Origin: a virus
DNA: 20,745 nt
Virus record (IMG/VR): IMGVR_UViG_3300046694_000279
Location: 1 to 20,745 of that record
Strand: one strand, 5' to 3'
A model generated the notes under the pieces. The model was given only the letters and a program-made list of their open reading frames with translations. It searched no databases and was not told the origin of the DNA. The translations under genes and the position numbers were made by a program. Positions 14,701-20,745 of the stretch are shown here, piece by piece. Each line of letters begins with the position of its first letter. Positions within the stretch are counted from its first letter, which is position 1.

Positions 14701-14789
14701 ATGCGCCCGGTGACCTCATTGAACGCGGTGCCGACCGTAGGACTGACGGCCCCGCCGATCACCAACCCGAGGGAGAGTTTGTTCGCCAT
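11757..14789 (-). CDS. T: Tail tape measure protein (P2 gpT-like)
   Basis: This 1010-residue protein sets tail length and is packed inside the tube. The N-terminal half is helical, with the tape-measure signature region around residues 110-330. Residues of about 650-758 are an extreme Pro/Arg/Ala stretch with many RPPxP-like units and a basic start (RRGRGAP, RRRR). A VGKVGKVGKV run and a Gly/Ala-rich, zipper-like hydrophobic segment at about 797-860 follow, the latter suited to membrane insertion during injection. A strong AGGGGAA ribosome site precedes ATG 14789. Confidence 0.92.
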   Translation of the reverse strand: MANKLSLGLVIGGAVSPTVGTAFNEVTGRIKRLEAEGNKARVLQRTIGDTIRLRDEWKKAHDSGAAGASKLLGRLNSNLDSLKKQGIEVGRLDKAYRSLGQTANKAELKAKGYQQIDAGKAGMRSTVGQAVAGVATVGIATKVSADFGAIVRDIAIKAGIANDPKEKQVSQKIIETSRDTGMARNDVADVVNQLVGAGMDLAKALEYAPVAAKFAVGQGSNGADTAKMISALGQNAKITDAKQMQQALEAIAYQGQAGSFEAVDMARWFPELLSNMGNLNITGMDAVTQLGAMLQVQMKTAGGADEAANNLKNWMGKIGSTDTVEAYKKAGIDYKGSMQTGLQNGMSTLESSMALAQKYIQATDPKRAALMAEATSKISQEADPEKAKAMMASLEEALLTGDLFADMQVKAALSAYLQNKALYSQLKNDSREASGILDKNLAERRESSSQKWAEMAQSMDDAMRSVGDALRPVTDTLAEVLTKITKGITALADSSPGVVTGIAAVGGGLLALQTAVSSFKIGKGLFNLARGTLGKGKSGEVQKVFVTNSLDGDSAGTGAEPKGKTGKALALVEAGLKTVAAFKGSPEPSESADGQEGKKSGSFDLVATGLKVVSLAKEATGDGDVQAGLEDGSIRKVFVVNAAAMGGGSGGALENRRRGRGAPRNASRRRRVATPPRPRGPLRPSVPTPRPATPMPRPPMSVPRAPVTAPRPTVLFQAQATPTRGPALRPPVPVAPAPMRLPRPAVPLPRPPVPLPPTGGTLAKVAAVAGVVGKVGKVGKVIPGGSLLEAGSMAVDTYLNAETKDQKAEGYGAAAGSLAGTMAGAAAGAAIGSVVPIIGTAIGGLVGAYLGSMGGTALGGVVGKSWFGGEEAKLAAPATPLLVAPRPGPVVPSLASMGRSLNGANEPGALLMASSSAPPNPALGDVARALATPAPVKPAPVVIQPKVPEKPVPTKVDQKFQYSLSMPVTVQGDVKDPQRLAQDLMPHMQRMMADAAKQSASSQLYDEPHL

Positions 14790-14827
14790 ATCATGGTTCC
14801 CCTGTGCAGAGCATTACCGGAAGCGGC

Positions 14828-14929
14828 TCATTCCGTGAGCCACCAGACCATCTCGGAAAACGGCATCGACTGAATCTCGGCGGCGGAAAATCCGGTGTCC
14901 GCCGCGAGACGTCTCGCCACCATTTTCAT
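14828..14929 (-). CDS. GpE/E'-like tail assembly protein, possible frameshift extension of E
   Basis: This is a 33-residue frame starting MKMVARRLAADTG and ending in MPFSEMVWWLTE. The last part resembles the GpE family pattern (hydrophobic-Pro-Leu-x-Glu-Leu/Met then Trp). It lies between E and T, exactly where P2 makes E' by frameshifting. The same frame stays open upstream to 15004, overlapping the end of E in the +1 (equivalently -2) frame. A fused product could arise from a shift at 14940-15004. UUU C at about 14966-14969 and GGG GUU UGA at the E stop are candidate sites. The short form could also start independently at 14929, where GGGGGTG precedes the ATG. Confidence 0.6.
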   Translation of the reverse strand: MKMVARRLAADTGFSAAEIQSMPFSEMVWWLTE

Positions 14930-14939
14930 CACCCCCGGA

Positions 14940-15539
14940 TCAAACCCCGTCGTCTTGCTCCAGGCGAAAATAGCCGGCCTGCAAGCGGTTGTAGTCCACC
15001 ACCTTCAGGCCCTCCAGATCGGCGATTGCTGCGCCCGCCAGTTCGGCGAACAGCACCAGTTCGCGCTGCTCGTCGTCACCGCTGGCCGCCCGATCCGCGG
15101 CCCGCACTTCGCGTACCGTGGGCGAGCGCAGGGTCAGTGTGTCGATCTGCACGCCGTTGACCTCACTCGGGCGCGACAGGCTGACCACGGCGTTTTCTGC
15201 GGTGACCGATAACCAGGTGGGAAGCGATTTCAAATAGTCGGCGTGCGGCACCAGGCTCGAATAGGCCGCCTGCAGGCGGCGATAGTCCACCACCTTCAGG
15301 CTCTCCAGATCCTTGAGGCCCGCCTCCGCTAGGCTGGCGAACAGCTGCAGCTCGCGCAGCTCGTCATCGTCACCGGCAGCGCGGTCGGCGGCGCGGACTT
15401 CGCGCACCAGCGGCGCACGCAGCACCAGCGTATCGACCTTCACCCCATTGACCTCGCTCGGGCGCGAGAGGGTAATCACCGCACGGTCAGTGTCGATCGA
15501 CAGCCAGGCCGGCAGCTTATTTGCAGTTTGCATGGTCAT
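14940..15539 (-). CDS. E: P2 gpE-like tail assembly chaperone, internally duplicated
   Basis: This 199-residue protein contains two copies of a tail assembly chaperone domain of about 97 residues. Each copy has LPxWLS at its start, SRPSEVNGV in the middle, VREVRAADRAA, and VVDYxRLQA near its end. P2 gpE has about 91 residues and a single copy. Chaperones of this kind bind the tape measure and recruit tube subunits. It lies between tail tube and tape measure genes, as expected. The extra copy may change tape binding or be redundant. Confidence 0.85.
   Translation of the reverse strand: MTMQTANKLPAWLSIDTDRAVITLSRPSEVNGVKVDTLVLRAPLVREVRAADRAAGDDDELRELQLFASLAEAGLKDLESLKVVDYRRLQAAYSSLVPHADYLKSLPTWLSVTAENAVVSLSRPSEVNGVQIDTLTLRSPTVREVRAADRAASGDDEQRELVLFAELAGAAIADLEGLKVVDYNRLQAGYFRLEQDDGV
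14943..15515 (-). repeat. In-frame tandem duplication inside gene E (291-bp unit)
   Basis: Matching landmarks recur at a constant 291-nucleotide (97-codon) offset. TAGTCCACCACCTTCAGG is at 14992 and again at 15283, and CCTC(A/G)CTCGGGCGCG at 15161 and 15452. No insertion or deletion separates the copies at these points. Copy 1 covers about residues 9-105 and copy 2 about 106-199. Confidence 0.9.
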
Positions 15540-15553
15540 CCGGATCTATTCCC

Positions 15554-16057
15554 TTAGAGGCCGAGTGCGGAGCGCACTTCGGCGAGTTGGTCTACGCCAT
15601 CGATCACCTGAATACCGGCGATCATGTCGATTTCGTACATCACGCGGCCGTCGATTTCGAGCTTGTAGTACACCGGCGCGATGGCGTGTTTGATCTCCGC
15701 CGGATCACCGGCTTTCCAATCACCGAGGTCGACCTCTTTCAGCAGACCACGCAAGGTCGCCACGACCGCCGTGACCGTGCCTTTGTGGCCACGGAAGGCA
15801 CCCCGGAACGACGCGTTGAACGCCGAGCCATCGGCCAGACCGAAGTGCTTCAGCGACTCGCGACGCACACCCTTGGTGACAAAGGTCGCTTCCATCTTTT
15901 CCAGGCCCTGGGCCATCTCGATGGCACCGGCCATGCCGCCGCCCCGGTACTCGTCAGTTTTGGTGGTTAGCTTGGGCAAGGTCAGGCTTGGCACGTCGCC
16001 GGCAAAGTTCACTCCGTCGACGAACAGGTTGGTGTTAAACAAGGTTTGAGGAATCAT
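15554..16057 (-). CDS. FII: Major tail tube protein (P2 FII-like)
   Basis: This 167-residue protein forms the inner tube of the contractile tail. The start (MIPQTLFNTNLFVDGVNFAG) and KLTTKTDEYRGGGMAGAIE are characteristic of FII, and P2 FII has 172 residues. It begins 12 bases after the sheath stop, consistent with coupled expression of sheath and tube in the order FI, FII, E. Confidence 0.95.
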   Translation of the reverse strand: MIPQTLFNTNLFVDGVNFAGDVPSLTLPKLTTKTDEYRGGGMAGAIEMAQGLEKMEATFVTKGVRRESLKHFGLADGSAFNASFRGAFRGHKGTVTAVVATLRGLLKEVDLGDWKAGDPAEIKHAIAPVYYKLEIDGRVMYEIDMIAGIQVIDGVDQLAEVRSALGL

Positions 16058-16069
16058 TTAGCGCGCTCC

Positions 16070-17245
16070 TTAAGCGTCGAGGACTTCGGTCAGCCACTGG
16101 TTGGTGACTTCGATCAGGAAGTTCGGGTTTTCCGCCGGCGGCACGTCGGTGAAGCGGATGCGCCAATACACCTTGCCCTGCTCGATCTGACTGGCGGTGT
16201 TGAGCTCGGTGTCGGCGAACACTTCGAAGTTGATGATCGCGCCGGCGTTTTTCTGATCGCGCATGAACGCGTCCAGGCCTTCGGTCACTTCCTTGACGTA
16301 GGTCTTGGTGATCGAGCGGTCGACCGCCCATTTGTGCCCCGCCTGGATCGCATCCATCAGGATGTCGCAGGTGCGTACACGGGTGACGAACGACCATTTC
16401 GGGTCGCTGGACAGCGTGCGGTTGCCCCACAGGCGATAACCACCGTCACGAATGATCGTGGCGATGAACGCGTTGTTCAGCAGGTTGGCCCGGCAGGTCT
16501 CGTCGCCGTCCAGGTACTCGATCGGCCGCGTGGTGCCGGTGATGCCGACAAACTCTTTGTTCGACGGCGACGCCCAGTAGCCGTAATTGGCATCGGTCCA
16601 GGCGAACAACCCAGCGACCCAGGCCGAGCCCGGGGCATCCACCGTCGCATCCGCCCCGGTGTCCCAGAACTGCACCCCCGGATCGACCATGTAGATGCGC
16701 TTGCTGCCGAAGCTCTCGGCATATTCCATCGCCGCCTCATCGGTGGTGTTCGGACCATCCACGATGGCAAGCGCGCGCAGCTTGCCGGCCAGAGCATCCA
16801 TGGCCGTTGCCACCGCTTGGGTGGCGGAATGCCCCGGGGCGATCAACAGTTTCGGCTGGGCGTTGTGCTTGCTCTTGCCGTCCAGCAGCGCTTGCAGACC
16901 GGTACGCTGGCCGGAGGCCAACACGCCACCGATGATGGCCGAGGTTTGCAGCGCCTCGTCTTCCAGTTTGGCCACGCCCACCGCGACGATCACCGCCTTG
17001 GCGCGCACATAGATGGCCGCTGCCGCCTTGGCGATCGCCGAACCCGCACCGAACGCGGCAATGGCTTCGCGCTCAGACGTGAGCAACACCAGGTCGCCAG
17101 CCTTGGCCGTGCCGCCGCCGAGCACGCCCGGGGTGAAGGTGTCGCACAGGCCGATGATCGAGGACGACGGCAGCGAAATAGTGCGCGCCCCCGTCTCGAT
17201 CAGAGAGGTCGTGACGCCGTGAAAAAAAGAACCACTCATAGTCAA
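16070..17245 (-). CDS. FI: Contractile tail sheath protein (P2 FI-like)
   Basis: This 391-residue protein, close to the 396 of P2 FI, forms the sheath that contracts to drive the tube through the envelope. Typical features are the early TFTPGVLGGGTAKAGD segment, VDPGVQFWDTG in the middle, and the C-terminal IRFTDVPPAENPNFLIEV strand region used for inter-subunit linking. A good ribosome site, GGAG, precedes ATG 17245. Two terminators lie just upstream, so this gene probably starts its own transcription unit or needs antitermination. Confidence 0.96.
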   Translation of the reverse strand: MTMSGSFFHGVTTSLIETGARTISLPSSSIIGLCDTFTPGVLGGGTAKAGDLVLLTSEREAIAAFGAGSAIAKAAAAIYVRAKAVIVAVGVAKLEDEALQTSAIIGGVLASGQRTGLQALLDGKSKHNAQPKLLIAPGHSATQAVATAMDALAGKLRALAIVDGPNTTDEAAMEYAESFGSKRIYMVDPGVQFWDTGADATVDAPGSAWVAGLFAWTDANYGYWASPSNKEFVGITGTTRPIEYLDGDETCRANLLNNAFIATIIRDGGYRLWGNRTLSSDPKWSFVTRVRTCDILMDAIQAGHKWAVDRSITKTYVKEVTEGLDAFMRDQKNAGAIINFEVFADTELNTASQIEQGKVYWRIRFTDVPPAENPNFLIEVTNQWLTEVLDA

Positions 17246-17257
17246 TCTCCAGAAACG

Positions 17258-17280
17258 AAAAAGCCCCGCATGAGCGAGGC
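17258..17280 (-). terminator. Terminator-like hairpin before the sheath gene
   Basis: On the minus strand GCCTCGC pairs with GCGGGGC (one G-U pair) around a four-base loop, followed by five U residues. It is the second of two hairpins between the fibre assembly gene and FI. Confidence 0.65.
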
Positions 17281-17310
17281 TGTGAGGGGGGATCGTGTGT
17301 CGCGTAACGG

Positions 17311-17338
17311 AAAAGAAAATGCCCCGTCAGTGCGGGGC
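17311..17338 (-). terminator. Terminator after the fibre assembly gene
   Basis: GCCCCG pairs with CGGGGC around a six-base loop (17321-17338). On the minus strand it is followed by ATTTTCTTTT. It starts two bases after the stop of the fibre assembly gene and should end the J-I-fibre transcript. Confidence 0.75.
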
Positions 17339-17340
17339 GT

Positions 17341-17802
17341 TTATTGGGTTTGCTCGGCCAGCCAAGGCGGCGCGATCGGGCGATGATCCACCAGGGGAAA
17401 CTCCGCGCCTTGCGGCCAGTCGCGCAACTGCCGGCGATACGCCAACAATTCGCTGTACTGCTCAGCCGTGAGCGTGGTTGCGGCGCCTTCCTCCACCTCG
17501 TCACGGTGCCGGGTCACGACGCCATCCGTCGCCGACAACAGCGCGTCACGCCAGGCGCGTTCGGTGGCGGCCTGTTCCTCCGGCGACGGGGGCGGCGGAT
17601 CGATCAGTACCGGGAAACCATCGGCGCCCGGGTAGACCAGCTTGTTATCATCCCGGGGCGCCGTTAACTCGGCATACTGCTCATCCGTAAGCTCTTTTGC
17701 ACCCTCCGGAATGGTGCAATCAGGGCTGCCGATTTCACCGTGGGAATTCGTATCAAAAAACCCGCCCCGTGTTTCGTTGACGCGACAGTAATACATGGTC
17801 AT
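17341..17802 (-). CDS. Tail fibre assembly protein/chaperone
   Basis: This 153-residue protein begins MTMYYCRVNETRGGFFD and carries the ELTDEQYAEL and TLTAEQYSELL motifs seen in fibre assembly chaperones. A Trp- and Pro-rich C-terminus (RDWPQ, RPIAPPWL) fits the same family. It is needed to fold or attach the fibre and normally sits directly downstream of it. Here it starts three bases after the fibre stop. The dual EQY motifs suggest a duplicated helical segment. Confidence 0.8.
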   Translation of the reverse strand: MTMYYCRVNETRGGFFDTNSHGEIGSPDCTIPEGAKELTDEQYAELTAPRDDNKLVYPGADGFPVLIDPPPPSPEEQAATERAWRDALLSATDGVVTRHRDEVEEGAATTLTAEQYSELLAYRRQLRDWPQGAEFPLVDHRPIAPPWLAEQTQ

Positions 17803-17805
17803 TTA

Positions 17806-19749
17806 TTAATACCCTATAGCCACATAATCGAACTGATAGTTGGCATTGGCGCCCCTTAAAACCGTAGCCCCCGTCTTATCTCTCCCTTGATGGCTGTATA
17901 CCGAAGTCGCCCCGGTTGCCGGGGTAATGATCAGGCCGACACAGGCCACCGGGAAGGCGACGGGCAGCGTCAAAGGAACTGAGGCAGCCGTCGAGCCGTT
18001 GCTGAAACTGCCAACTTTGATCGACAGACCAGGGAGTTGCTGGCTTGAATACGTCGCCCCAAGAAGAGAGATGAAATCGGCGTTACCCCCTAGACCACAT
18101 GTCGACGATACAACCTGCCAACCATTGCCGCCGATCACCGACAGCCTCAGGCTTTGCCCCGTAAGAAGCGCAACAGAGCTAACGGTCCCGTTGACGTGGT
18201 TAAGCGTTGCACCAGCACCCGGCACAATCGCCATAGAGTTACTCGTCGCGAAAACTTCAATCGCGGTTCCTTGTGGAAGCCCAAGGCTCACGGGCGTCGG
18301 AAGCGTGAACGTCATCCCGGCACCCGCAACAAACAAGAGCTTTCCGGCATCCGCAACCGTGGCGGATCGAGAGGCAGCTATCGCGGTAAAACCGCTGTAG
18401 CCGCCTTTTTCACCCATTACGAACTCACAGGTGGCAAGGGACTTATTGCCGGTGAACTGCGGCTGCGTGAGCCAGTTTGCCCCGGCCATTACCGCCGAAT
18501 ATTTGAGGGCCATGGACCCGCCACGCAAGCGCCAGGCGCCCGACACTTTTACGAACGCGGCGTTATCCCCCATCCCCAAGACGACCGGTATCACCCCCGC
18601 GACCGGAGAGGTCAACACATCCAATCCAGCCGCCAGCACAGTGACGGCGCCTGCCCCAGCGTTCGCCACCTCAACCGTCGCCCCATCAGGCACCCCGGCG
18701 GTGGGCGGCAATGTGATGTTGATCGGTGTTGCGGATGTACCAACGACAACGCCGCCAATGCTTGATGCGCCCAGCGCCGTACTGGCCGTTAGCGGGGCGA
18801 AGCCTGAATACTCAACGCCCATCCGCTTGGCGAAGGCGGTGTTCACCAGTCTGAGCGAGCTGTCGAACTGGGGCGGTGTCAGTGCCGTTGGAGCGCCCAA
18901 AAAGGCCGGCGAGTTGATCGGCGCATAGCCCTGAGTGACGTCCTGAAACGTCAGGGCCGTGGTGCCCAGGACAATCACCCCATCGGTGACCAACTGCCAA
19001 CGAGAGTCGGCCAGGGTAGCGCCCTGCTCAACCGATACCACCAGCGCCGAAGTGACCTCGGCATTGGTGTTGGCATCCGGCGCCCGCGTCCAGACCGCTG
19101 CCGCCGCCAGGTAAATGCCATTGTCCTTGGCCACGGCTTGGTTTTTTACCAGCACGCGGTCACCGGCCACCAGGACCACACCGTCCACCGTCTGAAGCCC
19201 GGCCAACGCAATGTTGGCTGTGGTCGCGACCCGTACCGATTGCTTGTTGTCGAGCTTGTTCAGCTCTTCCACGATCCGCAGATCAACGTATTCGCGGGTT
19301 GCCAACACCACCGCCGGGTCAATCTTCAGCGTGATGTTGCCGGTGCTGGCCACGATGAAATTCATCCGCACCACTTGCGTGCGGCCCGAGCCTTGCGACA
19401 GCACCGGCTTGAAGCTCGGCGCGCAGTTGGCCACCGCCACCAGATCGCCGTCCGCGTCGTAGAGGCCGATTTCGCGAATCCACCATCCGCCCTCATCGGC
19501 CGGGATAATCTGCTCGGCGATGATCACCGCCGCGTTGTTCGGGTCGACCTTCACCTGATTCAGCGGCCGGCGCCGGCGCTCATTGATCAGGCTGGTTTGC
19601 GCCGCGCTGGGCATCGGGTCGGTGCCGTTGGCATCGCCCACGCCCATTTGGGCAAACGTCCAGGCAATGCCGAGCGCGGTAGCGTTTGCCTGCTTGGCCA
19701 TCCCCACATTCGTGAGGATCGCAAAAAACTGCGAATTCGCATCAATCAT
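17806..19749 (-). CDS. Tail fibre (P2 gpH-like), receptor-binding protein
   Basis: This 647-residue protein binds the host surface. Residues 1 to about 160 are the conserved tail-collar attachment region (FFAILTNVGMAKQANA, GWWIREIGLYDADGDL). Residues of about 170-270 form a module common in fibres (DGVVLVAGDRVLVKNQ, DNGIY, W). Two similar modules follow, each with TLP, PxGT/DGA and strand pairs. The C-terminal 90 residues (VPLTLPVAFPVACVGL, ending FDYVAIGY) look like a gp53-type receptor-binding tip. It overlaps gene I by eight bases. Specificity cannot be read from sequence. Confidence 0.9.
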   Translation of the reverse strand: MIDANSQFFAILTNVGMAKQANATALGIAWTFAQMGVGDANGTDPMPSAAQTSLINERRRRPLNQVKVDPNNAAVIIAEQIIPADEGGWWIREIGLYDADGDLVAVANCAPSFKPVLSQGSGRTQVVRMNFIVASTGNITLKIDPAVVLATREYVDLRIVEELNKLDNKQSVRVATTANIALAGLQTVDGVVLVAGDRVLVKNQAVAKDNGIYLAAAAVWTRAPDANTNAEVTSALVVSVEQGATLADSRWQLVTDGVIVLGTTALTFQDVTQGYAPINSPAFLGAPTALTPPQFDSSLRLVNTAFAKRMGVEYSGFAPLTASTALGASSIGGVVVGTSATPINITLPPTAGVPDGATVEVANAGAGAVTVLAAGLDVLTSPVAGVIPVVLGMGDNAAFVKVSGAWRLRGGSMALKYSAVMAGANWLTQPQFTGNKSLATCEFVMGEKGGYSGFTAIAASRSATVADAGKLLFVAGAGMTFTLPTPVSLGLPQGTAIEVFATSNSMAIVPGAGATLNHVNGTVSSVALLTGQSLRLSVIGGNGWQVVSSTCGLGGNADFISLLGATYSSQQLPGLSIKVGSFSNGSTAASVPLTLPVAFPVACVGLIITPATGATSVYSHQGRDKTGATVLRGANANYQFDYVAIGY

Positions 19750-20350
19750 AATAAACGTCCAGGGAGTCTATGGAATGTTCACGGCCGACCACACCGAGGG
19801 TGCCGCTGACCTCGATGTCACGCGCAACCGGCGGATAAACGTCGATTTCGTCGCCTTCGTACACGCTGACTGCGACGTTCAAAACGCCTTGGCTTTCCAG
19901 ACTGATCGCCAGCCCCGTCAGGTGCCGGGTCACCGGCTTGGCGTCGTCAATCAGACGCTCAAGCTCCTGATACATTTCCTCGGTGATCCCGGTGTCCAGC
20001 ACGCCGACCTTGATCGCGAAGGTGCCCGGCACCCCCTCCGGCACCGTGTTGAACCACTCGACAATTTCGATCAGGTAGCCCAGGGGCTCGACCACCCGGC
20101 GCAAGGCGCCGATGGTGCCCTTGCGGGCATGAATGTAATAGGACGCCTTGATGGCCGCGCGCTTGGTCGCCTCGCTCCAGCGGTAATCCCAACGATCGAC
20201 CGACCAGGCCCACGCCAGATGCGGCAACAAATGCACTGGGCAGGTGTCGGCGTTGTAGAGTGTGCGCAGCGGGACAATCGTCTTTTCGAAGAACGACGCC
20301 TCCAGGGCGCGCTCCAGTTGCGTGCTATTGCTCGGCAGTAGGCTGTTCAT
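19742..20350 (-). CDS. I: P2 gpI-like baseplate/tail protein
   Basis: This 202-residue protein is the gpI family baseplate wedge component. It has the typical HLLPHLAWAWSVDRWDYRWSE block and the YYIHARKGTIGALRRVVEPLGY segment. It begins one base after the J stop and its end overlaps the fibre start by eight bases, so J, I and the fibre are translated in sequence. P2 gpI is of similar size (176). Confidence 0.95.
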   Translation of the reverse strand: MNSLLPSNSTQLERALEASFFEKTIVPLRTLYNADTCPVHLLPHLAWAWSVDRWDYRWSEATKRAAIKASYYIHARKGTIGALRRVVEPLGYLIEIVEWFNTVPEGVPGTFAIKVGVLDTGITEEMYQELERLIDDAKPVTRHLTGLAISLESQGVLNVAVSVYEGDEIDVYPPVARDIEVSGTLGVVGREHSIDSLDVYYD

Positions 20351-20351
20351 G

Positions 20352-20745
20352 TCAGCCCGCCAGATTCACGATGACTTCGGTGCAGAAAGCCGCCTGCGCC
20401 TTGGTCGGGGCCAGATCCACCCAGCCGACCAGCTCAACCCGAGACACGCCGGCGATATGCAGTTGCGCATCCACAGCCGAACGCGCCACCTCGACCCCGA
20501 GTCGCTTGCGTGGATTGATCCAGGCGTTAATGCGGCTTTTGGCCTCGGCCAGACTGGCATCCGCCTCAGGCCCGACACTGCTCATGTGCAAAATGGCATC
20601 GATGCGGTAGTCGATAATCTGCGCGCTCTGCACCGTCAGACGATCCCCCACCGGCCTGACGTCCTCGTCATTCAGCGCCGCCTTGACCGTGGCCAGCAGC
20701 TCAGGACTGGCCACGCCTTTGCCCTCGGAACTCAGCACCGTGACC
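20352..20745 (-). CDS. J: P2 gpJ-like baseplate assembly protein, 3' part
   Basis: Only the C-terminal 130 or so residues are in the window. The frame is open to the right edge. VLSSEGKGVASPELL, NDEDVRPVGDRLTVQSAQIIDY and INPRKRLGVEVARS are characteristic of gpJ/gp47 baseplate proteins. P2 gpJ has 302 residues, so more than half lies outside. Baseplate genes W and V would be expected next. Confidence 0.93.
   Translation of the reverse strand, partial: VTVLSSEGKGVASPELLATVKAALNDEDVRPVGDRLTVQSAQIIDYRIDAILHMSSVGPEADASLAEAKSRINAWINPRKRLGVEVARSAVDAQLHIAGVSRVELVGWVDLAPTKAQAAFCTEVIVNLAG

Noticed and set aside
16046-17386. Plus-strand ORF of 446 codons opposite the sheath gene
   Set aside because: It is antisense to an unmistakable sheath gene, and its Arg/Gly/His-rich composition is typical of shadow frames.

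Overview
The window looks like one end of a P2-like (contractile-tail) prophage, or of a phage-tail bacteriocin derived from one, in a Pseudomonas of the fluorescens/putida type. The host assignment rests on an 18-codon fragment at 264-320 whose first 13 residues match, from memory, the start of Pseudomonas MutS. It is supported by the GC-rich tail genes and by LexA boxes of the gamma-proteobacterial type. The known arrangement of prophage and tailocin clusters between mutS and cinA in fluorescent pseudomonads fits this reading.

Layout, left to right. (1) 1-445: a truncated mutS start, a bidirectional terminator, and short direct repeats on both sides that look like tyrosine-recombinase arm sites. 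This is probably an attachment site in the 5' end of mutS. (2) 783-4123 (+): a tightly coupled two-gene cargo operon of lower GC. It encodes a PIN-type nuclease with a C-terminal winged-helix-like region and an unrecognised 804-residue all-helical protein. Its place just inside the element end makes it a candidate uncharacterised defence or addiction system. (3) 4151-6657: an SOS block. umuD-umuC (-) and a YedK/HMCES-type gene (+) diverge from a region with a near-perfect LexA box. (4) 6755-7106: a 352-bp array of 44 octamers in unbroken 8-bp phase, with two sequence sub-blocks. (5) 7107-8466: an AT-rich spacer with a terminator hairpin and a tiny hydrophobic ORF, then a D12-class adenine methyltransferase gene (-) with its own LexA-like box, then a 16-bp perfect hairpin.

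(6) 8467-20745, all on the minus strand: lysis genes (Rz with embedded Rz1, and a GH19 endolysin), then the P2-type tail genes D, X, U, T, E', E, FII, FI, a fibre assembly chaperone, the tail fibre, I, and the 3' part of J, which runs off the right edge. Transcription runs right to left, so baseplate genes are read before tube, tape measure and lysis genes.

No integrase, repressor, holin, capsid, terminase, tRNA or CRISPR was found. Capsid and terminase genes beyond the right edge would distinguish a complete prophage from a tailocin. The tail genes build a contractile tail and fibre, and the lysis cassette releases particles. The LexA boxes put the repair genes, and perhaps the methyltransferase, under DNA-damage control, which also normally induces such elements. 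Assignments of the conserved phage genes are firm. The function of the cargo pair, the role of the octamer array and the exact attachment core are inference.
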